Positions 6,415 to 12,385 of a stretch of DNA of 12,936 nucleotides are shown piece after piece. Numbering within the stretch: the first letter of the stretch is position 1; each line of letters opens with the position of its first letter. The DNA is from an uncultured Caryophanales bacterium. GTDB taxonomy: Bacteria; Bacillota_I; Bacilli_A; RF39; UBA660. Both the position numbers and the translations under genes were made by a program. Where the stretch lies: the NCBI GenBank assembly GCA_946414975.1, contig CAMKQS010000044.1, positions 1 to 12,936 on the forward strand, read 5' to 3'. The notes beneath the pieces were generated by a model. That model searched no databases and was not told the DNA's origin. It worked only from the letters and a program-made list of their open reading frames with translations.

Positions 6415-6797
6415 TAAGATATACTGAAGAAATGAATTGTTCTAAAAAAGAATTACAGGATCTTTATTTGAGTGTAAAGTGGAATTCAGGTAAATACCCA
6501 GATAAATTATATACTTCTGTAAAAAATAGTACATATAAGATATTTGCATATGATGGAGATGATTTGATTGGATTAGTGACTGGATTATCAGATAATTGTA
6601 TAAATTTATTTATAAGTTATTTATTGGTAAAACCAGAGTACCATAATAAAAAGATAGGATCTCGATTGTTGAATATGATAACATCTAAAAAAGACTTTAA
6701 TAGAATTCAACTTATTACTGAGGATAAAGACAAAGATTTTTATTTGAAGAATGGTTTTATTGAAGATGGTATTGGTATTTTTAAAATAAATTGGTAA
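6411..6797 (+). CDS. GNAT-family N-acetyltransferase
   Basis: A 128-residue protein. Motif A of the GNAT fold is visible as SYLLVKPEYHNKKIGSRLL (residues about 69-87): the acetyl-CoA pyrophosphate loop (Q/R)xxGx(G/A) appears as NKKIGS, after a V-beta4 strand. It is followed by IQLITEDKDKDFYLKNGF, the typical motif B ending in YxxxGF. It transfers an acyl group from acetyl-CoA to an amine of an unknown substrate. RBS AAGGAGA lies inside the hydrolase gene, and the start overlaps that gene by 4 nt (ATGA), so the two proteins are probably made together and may act in one modification pathway. No partner or substrate can be named. Confidence 0.85.
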   Translation: MIRYTEEMNCSKKELQDLYLSVKWNSGKYPDKLYTSVKNSTYKIFAYDGDDLIGLVTGLSDNCINLFISYLLVKPEYHNKKIGSRLLNMITSKKDFNRIQLITEDKDKDFYLKNGFIEDGIGIFKINW

Positions 6798-6867
6798 TGT
6801 TATTAAATGTTAGAAATACTATTAATTAATACAACAAAATACATCAAAATAAATTTTTTTATATCAG

Positions 6868-6894
6868 AATAAATCACATATTAATTGATTTATT
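6868..6894. repeat. 9-bp hairpin in the spacer after the GNAT gene
   Basis: AATAAATCA (6868-6876) pairs perfectly with TGATTTATT (6886-6894), loop of 9 nt. It has no U tract on the + strand; on the - strand a T-rich run follows a few bases later. It may end the GNAT transcript weakly. The rest of 6798-6990 is AT-rich with nothing else I can support. Confidence 0.3.
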
Positions 6895-6993
6895 ATATGT
6901 AGGTGTTAAAATATGATAAACTAGTCAATTTATTGGCTGAAGAAAAAATATAAAAAAATAATAAAAAATAAGAAATTTTATAAAATTATATGA

Positions 6994-7021
6994 TTGACTT
7001 TTGTAAGTCAAGTGATAGAAT
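6994..7021 (+). promoter_or_regulatory. Promoter of recombinase module 1, with palindromic -35
   Basis: TTGACT (6994-6999), 16-nt spacer, TAGAAT (7016-7021). The -35 is the left arm of a perfect palindrome, TTGACTTttgtAAGTCAA (6994-7011), a likely operator. Transcription would start near 7028, just before an intrinsic terminator. Confidence 0.6.
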
Positions 7022-7045
7022 ATAGTAAAATAGCAAAAGTTATGT

Positions 7046-7070
7046 AAGGAGGACAATGTCTTCCTTTTTT
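7046..7070 (+). terminator. Promoter-proximal terminator/attenuator
   Basis: AAGGAGGAC (7046-7054) pairs with GTCTTCCTT (7058-7066, one G-U pair), loop AAT, followed by a T6 tract (7065-7070). It stands about 20 nt after the predicted start site, so most transcripts would be very short unless terminator formation is prevented; it could equally end transcription from upstream. Confidence 0.75.
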
Positions 7071-7076
7071 GTATTT

Positions 7077-7140
7077 AAAGGAGGTGATGCTTATGCTATA
7101 TTATCCTATCAGTTTTATAGATTTAATTGAAACAGGATGA
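7077..7140 (+). CDS. 15-codon leader ORF with a perfect Shine-Dalgarno
   Basis: AAAGGAGGTGAT (7077-7088) matches the full complement of the 16S rRNA 3' end, the strongest RBS in the window, with 4 nt spacing to ATG 7093. The ORF reads MLYYPISFIDLIETG and stops at TGA 7138-7140. The codons after the stop would read hydrophobic residues (FLCIFYYYI), so it may be a decayed small holin-like toxin gene. Its position between an early terminator and a structured RNA also suits a regulatory leader peptide: a ribosome at its stop codon would cover 7134-7144, a segment complementary to the region before the RBS of the next gene. Confidence 0.45.
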
Positions 7141-7165
7141 TTTCTATGTATATTCTATTATTATA

Positions 7166-7198
7166 TATAAAGGATTAAATAGTAATACATCCTTTATA
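7166..7198 (+). repeat. 10-bp perfect hairpin in the module 1 leader
   Basis: TATAAAGGAT (7166-7175) pairs with ATCCTTTATA (7189-7198), 13-nt loop. It lies directly 5' of the structured RNA element and is not conserved at the same place in the second copy, although CCTTNATA before the element is shared. Confidence 0.5.
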
Positions 7199-7200
7199 AC

Positions 7201-7314
7201 AACCTACGAAGTAGGATGAATTTCGTAAGTACGAAATAAGAATAGCACCCTAATAAGCCCTAGCTTATAAGGACTTTTTTAGTTTGTGGTGCTATTATCT
7301 TATCCTGCTTTTTT
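7201..7314 (+). ncRNA. Structured RNA element, copy 1 (three-way junction, ends in a U tract)
   Basis: A closing helix P1 (7209-7217 with 7302-7310, one U-G pair) encloses P2 (7220-7226 with 7231-7237, loop AAGU) and a long P3 (7238-7249 with 7288-7301, 2-nt bulge at 7296-7297) capped by P4 (7253-7258 with 7263-7268). P1 is followed by six Ts (7309-7314), so P1 can act as an intrinsic terminator. The 5' strand of P1 can also form a competing hairpin, CCUAC-GAA-GUAGG (7203-7215). A second copy at 12386-12495 keeps P1, P2 and the competing hairpin almost unchanged and preserves P3 by compensatory changes. This is the architecture of a cis-acting switch or attenuator. I do not recognise a known class. 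Confidence 0.75.
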
Positions 7315-7331
7315 AATTATTACTAAATTTG

Positions 7332-7363
7332 AATAGGAAATCATCCTATTTAGGAAGGAGGAA
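7332..7363 (+). promoter_or_regulatory. RBS-proximal hairpin and RBS of the ribbon-helix-helix gene
   Basis: AATAGGA (7332-7338) pairs with TCCTATT (7344-7350), immediately before AAGGAGGAA (7355-7363). The same segment GAAATCATCCT (7337-7347) is a perfect 11-nt complement of AGGATGATTTC (7134-7144), which contains the leader ORF stop. Its TCATCCTA can also pair with TAGGATGA (7212-7219) in P1. Alternative pairing next to the RBS suggests regulation. Confidence 0.5.
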
Positions 7364-7367
7364 GAGT

Positions 7368-7520
7368 ATGAGAATATTTAAATTATATTTACCAATAGAC
7401 TTATTTAATAGAATTAAATTAATGTCTAAATTTTATGGAGCATCTATTTCTAAAATGATGACTCAATTATTAGAAATAGGATATTTAAAAATGTTAGAGT
7501 CAAATACGAAAGGAGAGTAA
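7368..7520 (+). CDS. Small ribbon-helix-helix DNA-binding protein
   Basis: A 50-residue protein with a beta strand (MRIFKLYLP) followed by two helices (IDLFNRIKLMSKFYG and SISKMMTQLLEIGYLKML), the CopG/Arc/MetJ ribbon-helix-helix layout. Such proteins bind DNA as dimers and usually repress plasmid copy number, toxin-antitoxin or mobile-element genes. The start at ATG 7368 is set by the RBS AAGGAGGAA (7355-7363); an in-frame TTG at 7329 would translate through that RBS and is rejected. Its own 3' end carries GGAGAG, the RBS of the next gene 3 nt downstream, so the two form an operon. A likely target is its own leader or the repeated TAGGATGA sites; this is inference. Confidence 0.7.
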   Translation: MRIFKLYLPIDLFNRIKLMSKFYGASISKMMTQLLEIGYLKMLESNTKGE

Positions 7521-7523
7521 TAA

Positions 7524-7823
7524 ATGAATTTTGATAAATATTTAAAGATACCTATGTTTTTAGCAGATGATATGAATATAGGACATAGTGGTAAATTACT
7601 ATATGCTAGATTATTATTACTAACATATAAAGAAGGTTATTGTTATGCTGATAATACTTATTTAGGTAATTTAATTGGTGTAGGCTCAAGAAGAATAACT
7701 AAACTATTAAAACAGTTATCAGATAATGATTATATAACCATGGAATATAAACATAAATTTCAAAGAAAAATTTATATTAATAAAAGTAAATATACATCCA
7801 TTAATTTAGAAGAAATGTACTAA
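7524..7823 (+). CDS. Winged-helix protein, replication-initiator N-domain-like (HTH_36-like)
   Basis: A 99-residue basic protein. It starts KYLKIPMFLADDMNIGHSGK, then LLYARLLLLTYKEGYCYADN, then TYLGNLIGVGSRRITKLLKQ and a wing DYITMEYKHKFQRKIYI. This matches the winged-helix found at the N-terminus of RepA_N-type plasmid initiators and in HTH_36 proteins: the phrase about lead resident and cell life (KLLYxxLL) precedes a helix-turn-helix. Full RepA_N initiators are much longer, so this is either a stand-alone regulator or a cut-down initiator. It is in operon with the ribbon-helix-helix gene. The last codons and stop lie inside the strong terminator at 7792-7842, so transcription into the recombinase is likely limited or has its own start. 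Confidence 0.65.
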   Translation: MNFDKYLKIPMFLADDMNIGHSGKLLYARLLLLTYKEGYCYADNTYLGNLIGVGSRRITKLLKQLSDNDYITMEYKHKFQRKIYINKSKYTSINLEEMY

Positions 7824-7842
7824 ATAATTGGATGTATTTTTT
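7792..7842 (+). terminator. Long intrinsic terminator overlapping the winged-helix gene 3' end
   Basis: 7792-7809 pairs with 7820-7837 (16 of 18 positions), loop of 10 nt, followed by T6 (7837-7842). The stop codon (7821-7823) is within the right arm. A second copy of the terminal arm, GGATGTAT, follows at 7852-7859 and could pair with ATACATCC in place of the first, so this may be an attenuator rather than a plain terminator. Confidence 0.75.
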
Positions 7843-7860
7843 ACATTCAAAGGATGTATA

Positions 7861-7944
7861 CACCTAAAATAATATAATAAATAGAATATTAAAAATATTA
7901 ATATTAAAAATTAATTATAATAATAAATTTAAATAAATTAATTA
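7861..7944. other. Almost pure A+T tract
   Basis: About 84 nt composed nearly entirely of A and T, with short ATTAAAAAT/AATATTA repeats. It could hold a promoter for the recombinase (several TATAAT-like strings) or be an easily melted region near a replication-type protein gene. Nothing specific can be assigned. Confidence 0.3.
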
Positions 7945-7960
7945 GAAAGGACGTTGATAT

Positions 7961-8035
7961 ATGTATGATAAAAAATTAATTTTAAACATAAGTTTAAATA
8001 GGTGGTTTAATTATGGAAGGAGCTATCCTGAATAA
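7961..8035 (+). CDS. Possible 24-residue ORF before the recombinase
   Basis: ATG 7961 follows GAAAGGA (7945-7951) and encodes 24 residues (MYDKKLILNISLNRWFNYG, then RSYPE). It contains a 7-bp hairpin, TTTAAAC-ataa-GTTTAAA (7981-7998), and its end carries and overlaps the start of the next tiny ORF in another frame. It may be a translated leader that couples to the next ORF; no family is recognised. Confidence 0.3.
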   Translation: MYDKKLILNISLNRWFNYGRSYPE

Positions 8036-8111
8036 AATTTCATTTAAAGATCTTATTTTAAAGTACTTAATCGAAGAGATAACTAAAGAAGAAGGAGTAA
8101 ACAATAATTAA
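8013..8111 (+). CDS. Tiny ORF upstream of serine recombinase 1
   Basis: A 32-residue ORF beginning MEGAILNKISFKDLILKYL and ending EEGVNNN, with AGGTGG (8000-8005) as RBS. Short ORFs with an F-K-D motif followed by an amphipathic helix are often found just before large serine recombinases of Firmicutes elements. The 58-residue ORF before recombinase 2 in this window has the same FKD start of a helical stretch. It may be a recombinase regulator or directionality factor; this is inference only. A hairpin (8111-8117 with 8122-8128) starts at its stop codon, and another (8131-8136 with 8140-8145) follows before the recombinase. Confidence 0.5.
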   Translation: MEGAILNKISFKDLILKYLIEEITKEEGVNNN

Positions 8112-8189
8112 TGATTTGCAAAAATCATTTAATGATGTTATCATTCATTTGTCTTAATACCCAATTAAGTAAGAGGATTGGAGGAATGA

Positions 8190-9848
8190 GTGAATAATAC
8201 TTACTTAAATGGCTTAGATTTCAATGTTGGAATCTATATAAGATTATCTCAAGAAGATAAGGACAAAAAATATGAATCTGATAGTGAAAGTGTAATTAAT
8301 CAAAAAGAAATACTCCGAAATTATGTTAAAAGTAATAATTTTAATTTAGTTAAAGAATATGTAGATGATGGATTTTCTGGTACTGATTTTGAAAGACCTG
8401 GATTTCAAAGAATGTTAGAAGATATAAATAATAAAAAGATAAATTGTGTAATAGTTAAAGATTTATCAAGACTTGGTCGAGATCATGTTATGACTGGTTA
8501 TTATATTGAAACATTCTTTCCTGAAAATAATATTAGATTTATTTCTATATTAGAATCTTTTGATAGTTTTAAAAATCAAGCTAGTAATGATTCATCAACA
8601 TTTATAATTGCTTGTAATGATTATTATAGTAAACAAAATTCCATTAAAATTAGAAATGTCTTAAATGAGAAAAGAAAAAATGGTAAATTTGTAGGAAGTT
8701 TACCATGTTATGGATATATGAGAGATTCAGAAGACAAAGGACATCTAATACCTAATCCAGAAACTGCACCAATTGTTAAAAAGATTTTTAAATGGAGAGC
8801 AGATGGTATTGGACCTACAGAAATAGCGAGTAGACTAAATAAGGCTCATATAGTTACTCCTAGTGGTTATAAAAAGACTAATTATTCATCTAGGTTAATT
8901 GATAGGGATAATTGGAATATATCCACAGTAAAAAAGATATTAATTAATAGAGTTTATACTGGAGATTTAGTTCAACATACTCAAACTAAAGTAAGTTATA
9001 AATCTAAAAAGAAAATTACTTTAGATGAGAAGTTTTGGATTGTAGTTAATAATACTCATGAAGCATTGGTAGATAAGGATACTTTTGAATATGTTAATAG
9101 TTTAAGAAGCAGATATACTAGAAATTATGATGTAAAAACTGGCAGAGAAAAAAGATTATTAGAAGGCAAATTGTTTTGTAAAGAATGTTCTAATAGATTA
9201 ACTGTATTATATAGAAGAAATTTAGATTATTGGTCAGTTAATTGTAACAGATATTCTCGTGATCCAGTTAGAGGTAGATGCTATTCACATTTTTATCCAT
9301 ATAATTATTTAGAAGAACAAATATTAAAACATATTAATAAATCAGTTTGTAAATTAATAAAAGAATTAGATTTAAAAGAACTTAATAATGAAGTAGTTAA
9401 AAGTGTTAATAAAGAAACTAATAATATTGATAAAACTATTAAAAATTTAGAAGCAGAAAAAGAAAAAATAACTAAAAGGATTAATACTTTATATGATGAT
9501 AGATGTGATGGAGTAATATCTATAGAAGTTTATAGAGAACTTGCTAAAGAATCAGAAACTAAATTAAAAGAGATAAATGATTTAATTGATAATGAAAACA
9601 TTAAAAAATATCAAATAAAGAATAAAGCAAATACTTTACCTGATTATACTAAAAAGATAAAGAAACTATTAGATTTAAATAAACCTAAAAAAGAATTAAT
9701 AGATACATTAGTAGATAAAATAGTTATAGATAAGGATAGAAATATTGCTATATATTTTAAATATGATATTGTACCAGCGGTTTCATTTAAATATGAAAAT
9801 AGAAATTTAGTTCGTAATCCATATGGTAGAAAAGGTAAAAAAGCATAG
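8190..9848 (+). CDS. Large serine recombinase (site-specific integrase) 1
   Basis: A 552-residue large serine recombinase. The resolvase catalytic domain runs from about 12 to 155, with nucleophile Ser20 in VGIYIRLSQED, followed by DDGFSGTDFERPGFQRML and the arginine-rich KDLSRLGRDH. The recombinase DNA-binding domain (about 175-290) has PCYGYM and NRVYTGDL. A zinc ribbon is formed by Cys330, Cys333, Cys352 and Cys364. A coiled coil follows (about 400-460) with a final KIVIDKDRNIAIYF strand. It would catalyse integration and excision through a Ser-DNA intermediate at attP/attB, as in Tn4451-type elements. The start is GTG 8190 after GGAGGA (8180-8185); the ATG at 8186 is out of frame and stops after three codons. 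It ends 63 nt before an interrupted amidase gene, as expected for an integrase beside its attachment site. Confidence 0.93.
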   Translation: MNNTYLNGLDFNVGIYIRLSQEDKDKKYESDSESVINQKEILRNYVKSNNFNLVKEYVDDGFSGTDFERPGFQRMLEDINNKKINCVIVKDLSRLGRDHVMTGYYIETFFPENNIRFISILESFDSFKNQASNDSSTFIIACNDYYSKQNSIKIRNVLNEKRKNGKFVGSLPCYGYMRDSEDKGHLIPNPETAPIVKKIFKWRADGIGPTEIASRLNKAHIVTPSGYKKTNYSSRLIDRDNWNISTVKKILINRVYTGDLVQHTQTKVSYKSKKKITLDEKFWIVVNNTHEALVDKDTFEYVNSLRSRYTRNYDVKTGREKRLLEGKLFCKECSNRLTVLYRRNLDYWSVNCNRYSRDPVRGRCYSHFYPYNYLEEQILKHINKSVCKLIKELDLKELNNEVVKSVNKETNNIDKTIKNLEAEKEKITKRINTLYDDRCDGVISIEVYRELAKESETKLKEINDLIDNENIKKYQIKNKANTLPDYTKKIKKLLDLNKPKKELIDTLVDKIVIDKDRNIAIYFKYDIVPAVSFKYENRNLVRNPYGRKGKKA

Positions 9849-9866
9849 TATAGTTTAATATTTAAT

Positions 9867-9900
9867 CCCTAACTAGTTTATCTAGCTAGGGCTTATTTTT
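9867..9900 (+). terminator. Terminator of recombinase 1
   Basis: CCCTAACTAG (9867-9876) pairs with CTAGCTAGGG (9882-9891, one A-C mismatch), loop TTTAT, followed by CTTATTTTT. It is a clear intrinsic terminator between the recombinase and the element boundary. Confidence 0.8.
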
Positions 9901-9905
9901 ATTCT

Positions 9906-9920
9906 AATGGTAAGTGAACG
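9906..9920. other. Probable attachment-site junction (right end of element 1)
   Basis: Amidase-like coding begins abruptly at GTGAACGCACGA (9914 on); the preceding in-frame codons include TAA TGG TAA instead of the expected Ser-Ile-His. The change from element to amidase sequence lies within about 9909-9917, 60-70 nt after the recombinase stop. The core dinucleotide cannot be fixed without the left end or an empty site. Confidence 0.55.
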
Positions 9921-10594
9921 CACGAGGTGGTGATGGTGCTGAAGTAATATATGCATTGCGAAGTAATGATACTCTTCCAAAAATGATTTTGAATAATTTA
10001 AAAAATGAAGGACAAAATATAAGAGATGCATATACGAGACGACTTCCATCAAATCCACTCAAGGATTATTACTTTATGCTTAGAAATACTGGAGATACAA
10101 ATGCTCAAATAATTGAATATGGTTTTTTAGATAGTACTAATGATGATGCTTTACAGTTAAAAAATAATTGGCAAAGGTATGCTGAGTCAGTAGTAAAGGC
10201 AATTGCAGAATATTTAAATATACCTTATGAAATTACGAATGATAATGAATATATTGTCAGTGTAGGAGATACTCTTTGGAGTATTGCTAAAAAGTATAAT
10301 ATATCCGTAAATGAATTAAAAGAACTAAATAATTTAACAAACAATCTACTTAAAGTAGGTATGATATTGCAAATACCAAATAATGACTATAATAATATAT
10401 ATGTTGTTAAAAATGGTGATACACTTTATTCAATTTCAAAAAAAAATAATATATCAGTTAGTAACTTAAAAAGATTAAATAATATTACGTCAGACATTTT
10501 AAAAATTGGTCAAAAGATTGTTGTTAAGGAAATAGGTGGGCAAAATTATATAGTTAAAGCAGGTGATACGATTTTTATGGGGAATAATGAGTAA
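9914..10594 (+). pseudogene. C-terminal fragment of N-acetylmuramoyl-L-alanine amidase with LysM repeats
   Basis: The first 105 residues (NARGGDGAEVIYALRSNDTL, then QNIRDAYTRRLPSNP and IIEYGFLDSTNDD) are the second half of an Amidase_3 domain, which cleaves the MurNAc-L-Ala bond of peptidoglycan. The fragment starts just after the SIH zinc-ligand position, so the signal region and the His/Glu/His zinc ligands are missing; the catalytic Glu of IIEYGF (Glu68) remains. LysM repeat 1 (about 113-156, YIVSVGDTLWSIAKKYNISV) and LysM 2 (about 161-205) are complete. LysM 3 breaks off after YIVKAGDT (212-219) and ends IFMGNNE. The start codon is not real and there is no RBS. I infer the gene was split by element 1 and perhaps again at the third LysM. 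Confidence 0.85.
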
Positions 10595-10623
10595 TAATTA
10601 AATTTTATATATAAATTCCTTAT

Positions 10624-10648
10624 AAAGTTGGGAAAAACTCAGCTTTTT
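10624..10648 (+). terminator. Terminator upstream of the RhuM gene
   Basis: AAGTTGGG (10625-10632) pairs with CTCAGCTT (10638-10645, two G-U pairs), loop AAAAA, followed by TTTC. It would end transcription from the amidase fragment. Confidence 0.65.
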
Positions 10649-10658
10649 CTGGTATAAT
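10628..10658 (+). promoter_or_regulatory. Extended -10 promoter of the RhuM gene
   Basis: TGGTATAAT (10650-10658) is a consensus extended -10. TTGGGA (10628-10633) is a weak -35 at a long 19-nt spacing. The promoter overlaps the terminator hairpin; transcription would start near 10665, about 30 nt before the ATG. Confidence 0.6.
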
Positions 10659-10696
10659 TGTATTAGCAAAAACTTTTTTAAAAGGTGGTGACCAAC

Positions 10697-11683
10697 ATGA
10701 AAAACAATATGATTATATATACATCAAAAGATGGTAATGTAAAAGTTGATGTTAATATTCAAAATGAAGATATATGGATGAGTCAAGATGTAATGGCTAA
10801 TCTTTATGGTACAACGAAAAATAATATTTCAATGCATATGAAAAATATATTTGAAGAAGGTGAACTAGACAAAAGTTCAACTGTTAAGAAAATCTTAACA
10901 GTTCAAAAAGAAGGAACTAGAGATGTTAAAAGAAATATAGAACATTATAATTTGGATGCAATTATTGCTGTTGGGTATAGAATTAATTCTAAAAAGGCAA
11001 CTGAGTTTAGAATATGGGCAACTAAAGTTTTAAAAGAATATATGGTTAAAGGATTTGCTTTAAATGATGAAAGATTAAAGAATAATGGTGAAAGTCCATA
11101 TTTTGAAGAATTACTTGCAAGAATTCGTGATATTAGATCATCAGAGAAAATATTCTGGAGAAAAGTATTGGATATTTATGCAACTTCAATAGACTATAAT
11201 CCAAAAGATAAATTATCAATAGATTTCTTTAAAACTGTACAAAATAAAATGCACTATGCGACACATGGGCATACTGCTGCTGAAGTTATCTTTTATAGAG
11301 TTAATTCTGAAAAAGATTATTTAGGACTTACTAATTTTAAAGGTAACTATCCAACAAGAAGCGAAACAGAAATTGCAAAAAATTATTTAACGGAAGAAGA
11401 ACTTAATACATTAAATAGAATGGTATCAGCTTATTTAGATGTAGCAGAAATTAATGCTTTAGATAGACATCCAATGACTATGCAGGATTGGGTTAATGAA
11501 TTAGATTCATTTTTGAAAATGACTAGGAAAGATATATTAAAAGGAACAGGCACTATATCTCATAAAGAAGCGTTATATAAAGCACATAAAGAATATGAAA
11601 AATATATGCAAAAACATTTAACTACTGCTGAGCAAGATTATTTAGAAATACTAAGTAAAAAAATTGAAGAAATAGATAAATAA
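10697..11683 (+). CDS. RhuM family protein
   Basis: A 328-residue protein starting at ATG 10697 after AGGTGGTGA (10683-10691); in-frame GTGs at 10685 and 10688 lie within that RBS and are rejected. The family hallmarks are present: MIIYTSKDGNVKVDVNIQNE, IWMSQDVMANLYGTTKNNIS (helix-turn-helix-like, residues about 27-55), LDAIIAVGYRINSKKATEFR, IWATKVLKEYMVKGFALND, and a long C-terminal domain with HGHTAAEVIFYR and DRHPMTMQDWV. RhuM was named from a Salmonella pathogenicity island and is widespread in mobile elements and defence islands, often near restriction or toxin-antitoxin genes. Biochemical activity is unsettled; the C-terminal part looks distantly Fic/DOC-like, which is uncertain. It is the first gene after the amidase fragment. 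Confidence 0.9.
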   Translation: MKNNMIIYTSKDGNVKVDVNIQNEDIWMSQDVMANLYGTTKNNISMHMKNIFEEGELDKSSTVKKILTVQKEGTRDVKRNIEHYNLDAIIAVGYRINSKKATEFRIWATKVLKEYMVKGFALNDERLKNNGESPYFEELLARIRDIRSSEKIFWRKVLDIYATSIDYNPKDKLSIDFFKTVQNKMHYATHGHTAAEVIFYRVNSEKDYLGLTNFKGNYPTRSETEIAKNYLTEEELNTLNRMVSAYLDVAEINALDRHPMTMQDWVNELDSFLKMTRKDILKGTGTISHKEALYKAHKEYEKYMQKHLTTAEQDYLEILSKKIEEIDK

Positions 11684-11817
11684 GCTTTTATGATTTAAAA
11701 ATACTTACTTTTACAGATAATGTGTTAGGTTTGATCAATTGTTTTCTTTTATCACTAATATAATAATATTAATAGTTGATTTAATTATTAAATAAAGAAT
11801 ATTAAGGAATGTTAATT

Positions 11818-11868
11818 TTGACAAAGCAATTAAAGTATGTTAGTATATTTTCCCGAAGGGGAAGTATA
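11818..11868 (+). promoter_or_regulatory. Promoter with an 11-bp hairpin over the -10 and start site
   Basis: TTGACA (11818-11823), 17-nt spacer, TAGTAT (11841-11846). TATATTTTCCC (11844-11854) pairs at every position (two G-U) with GGGGAAGTATA (11858-11868), loop GAA. The dyad covers the -10/+1 region and could be an operator or a 5' hairpin. The rest of 11684-11817 is AT-rich with no gene. Confidence 0.55.
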
Positions 11869-11871
11869 TTT

Positions 11872-12266
11872 ATGTTAATAAATGGATTTAATATGGAATG
11901 CCTTGTAGATTGGGCAGAAGAAGAAAAAATACAAAGACAGAAAAAAATATTGTTGTAGATGAAATAGAACAAAGATATAATATTTCTAAAGGAACTCTAA
12001 TTTCTTATGCAACACAAGAATGTATAAAAAAATATGGAGTAAGTGATGATGAAGATTTGATTAACGAAATTGTATTGGATACTATAAATAAAATTAAAAA
12101 TAGTAATTTAGAAAATAAATCAATCAAAGATAAAGATGAAGGTATAATAGATTCTTATTTAATAAATGAAGCTGTTAAGACAATAATATATATAAATGAG
12201 AAGACAAATTTAAAATTGAATCCATATTTAAGATGTAAGAAAAAAGTACTTACAAAAAGAAAATAG
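11872..12266 (+). CDS. Unrecognised small protein, possibly frameshifted
   Basis: Two overlapping frames are present. ATG 11872, placed right after the promoter hairpin and a GGGGAAG that may serve as RBS, reads MLINGFNMECLVDWAEEEK and stops at 11958. A second frame, from ATG 11898 without a visible RBS, runs to TAG 12266 (122 residues) and begins with an unusual arginine-rich stretch. A -1 shift at the A7 run (11941-11947) would join them into a roughly 131-residue protein continuing DEIEQRYNISKGTLISYATQ. The shared part is helical (GVSDDEDLINEIVLDTINKI) with a basic tail (RCKKKVLTKRK), suggesting nucleic-acid binding. I do not recognise the family. Whether this is a true frameshift, programmed slippage or a leader ORF cannot be decided here. 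Confidence 0.5.
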
Positions 12267-12289
12267 TGTTTTATAACATTATTTTTTTT
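12262..12289 (+). terminator. Terminator overlapping the small-protein stop codon
   Basis: AATAGTGTT (12262-12270) pairs with AACATTATT (12275-12283, one G-U), loop TTAT, followed by a run of T through 12289. A strong intrinsic terminator; the TAG stop lies in its left arm. Confidence 0.85.
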
Positions 12290-12294
12290 CTGCT

Positions 12295-12303
12295 TGATAT
12301 AAT
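12295..12303 (+). promoter_or_regulatory. Extended -10 promoter before structured RNA copy 2
   Basis: TGATATAAT (12295-12303) is a consensus extended -10 right after the terminator; no clear -35 is visible. It would start a transcript near 12310 carrying the second structured RNA. Confidence 0.5.
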
Positions 12304-12385
12304 TTAAAAATAAAAATTTAGGATGAAATAGCTTAATGTAATTATCCCTAGTGTGAGAAAAAAATAAGATATCAACCTTAATATG

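Noticed and set aside
7132..7170. UGA read as tryptophan (alternative genetic code)
   Set aside because: All tryptophans in recognisable proteins are TGG and no conserved gene contains in-frame TGA; the one candidate, the leader ORF, has no independent support.
7201..7314. T-box, c-di-GMP riboswitch, or group I/II intron fragment
   Set aside because: No T-box sequence, no recognisable c-di-GMP aptamer core, and no intron core or ORF; the element is too short for an intron.
7329..7367. Upstream TTG start for the ribbon-helix-helix protein
   Set aside because: It would translate through the AAGGAGGAA ribosome binding site of ATG 7368 and adds residues that do not belong to the fold.
9914..9916. 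GTG at 9914 as a genuine start of a short amidase
   Set aside because: No RBS upstream, the reading begins in the middle of Amidase_3, and it lies just after an element-type recombinase and terminator.
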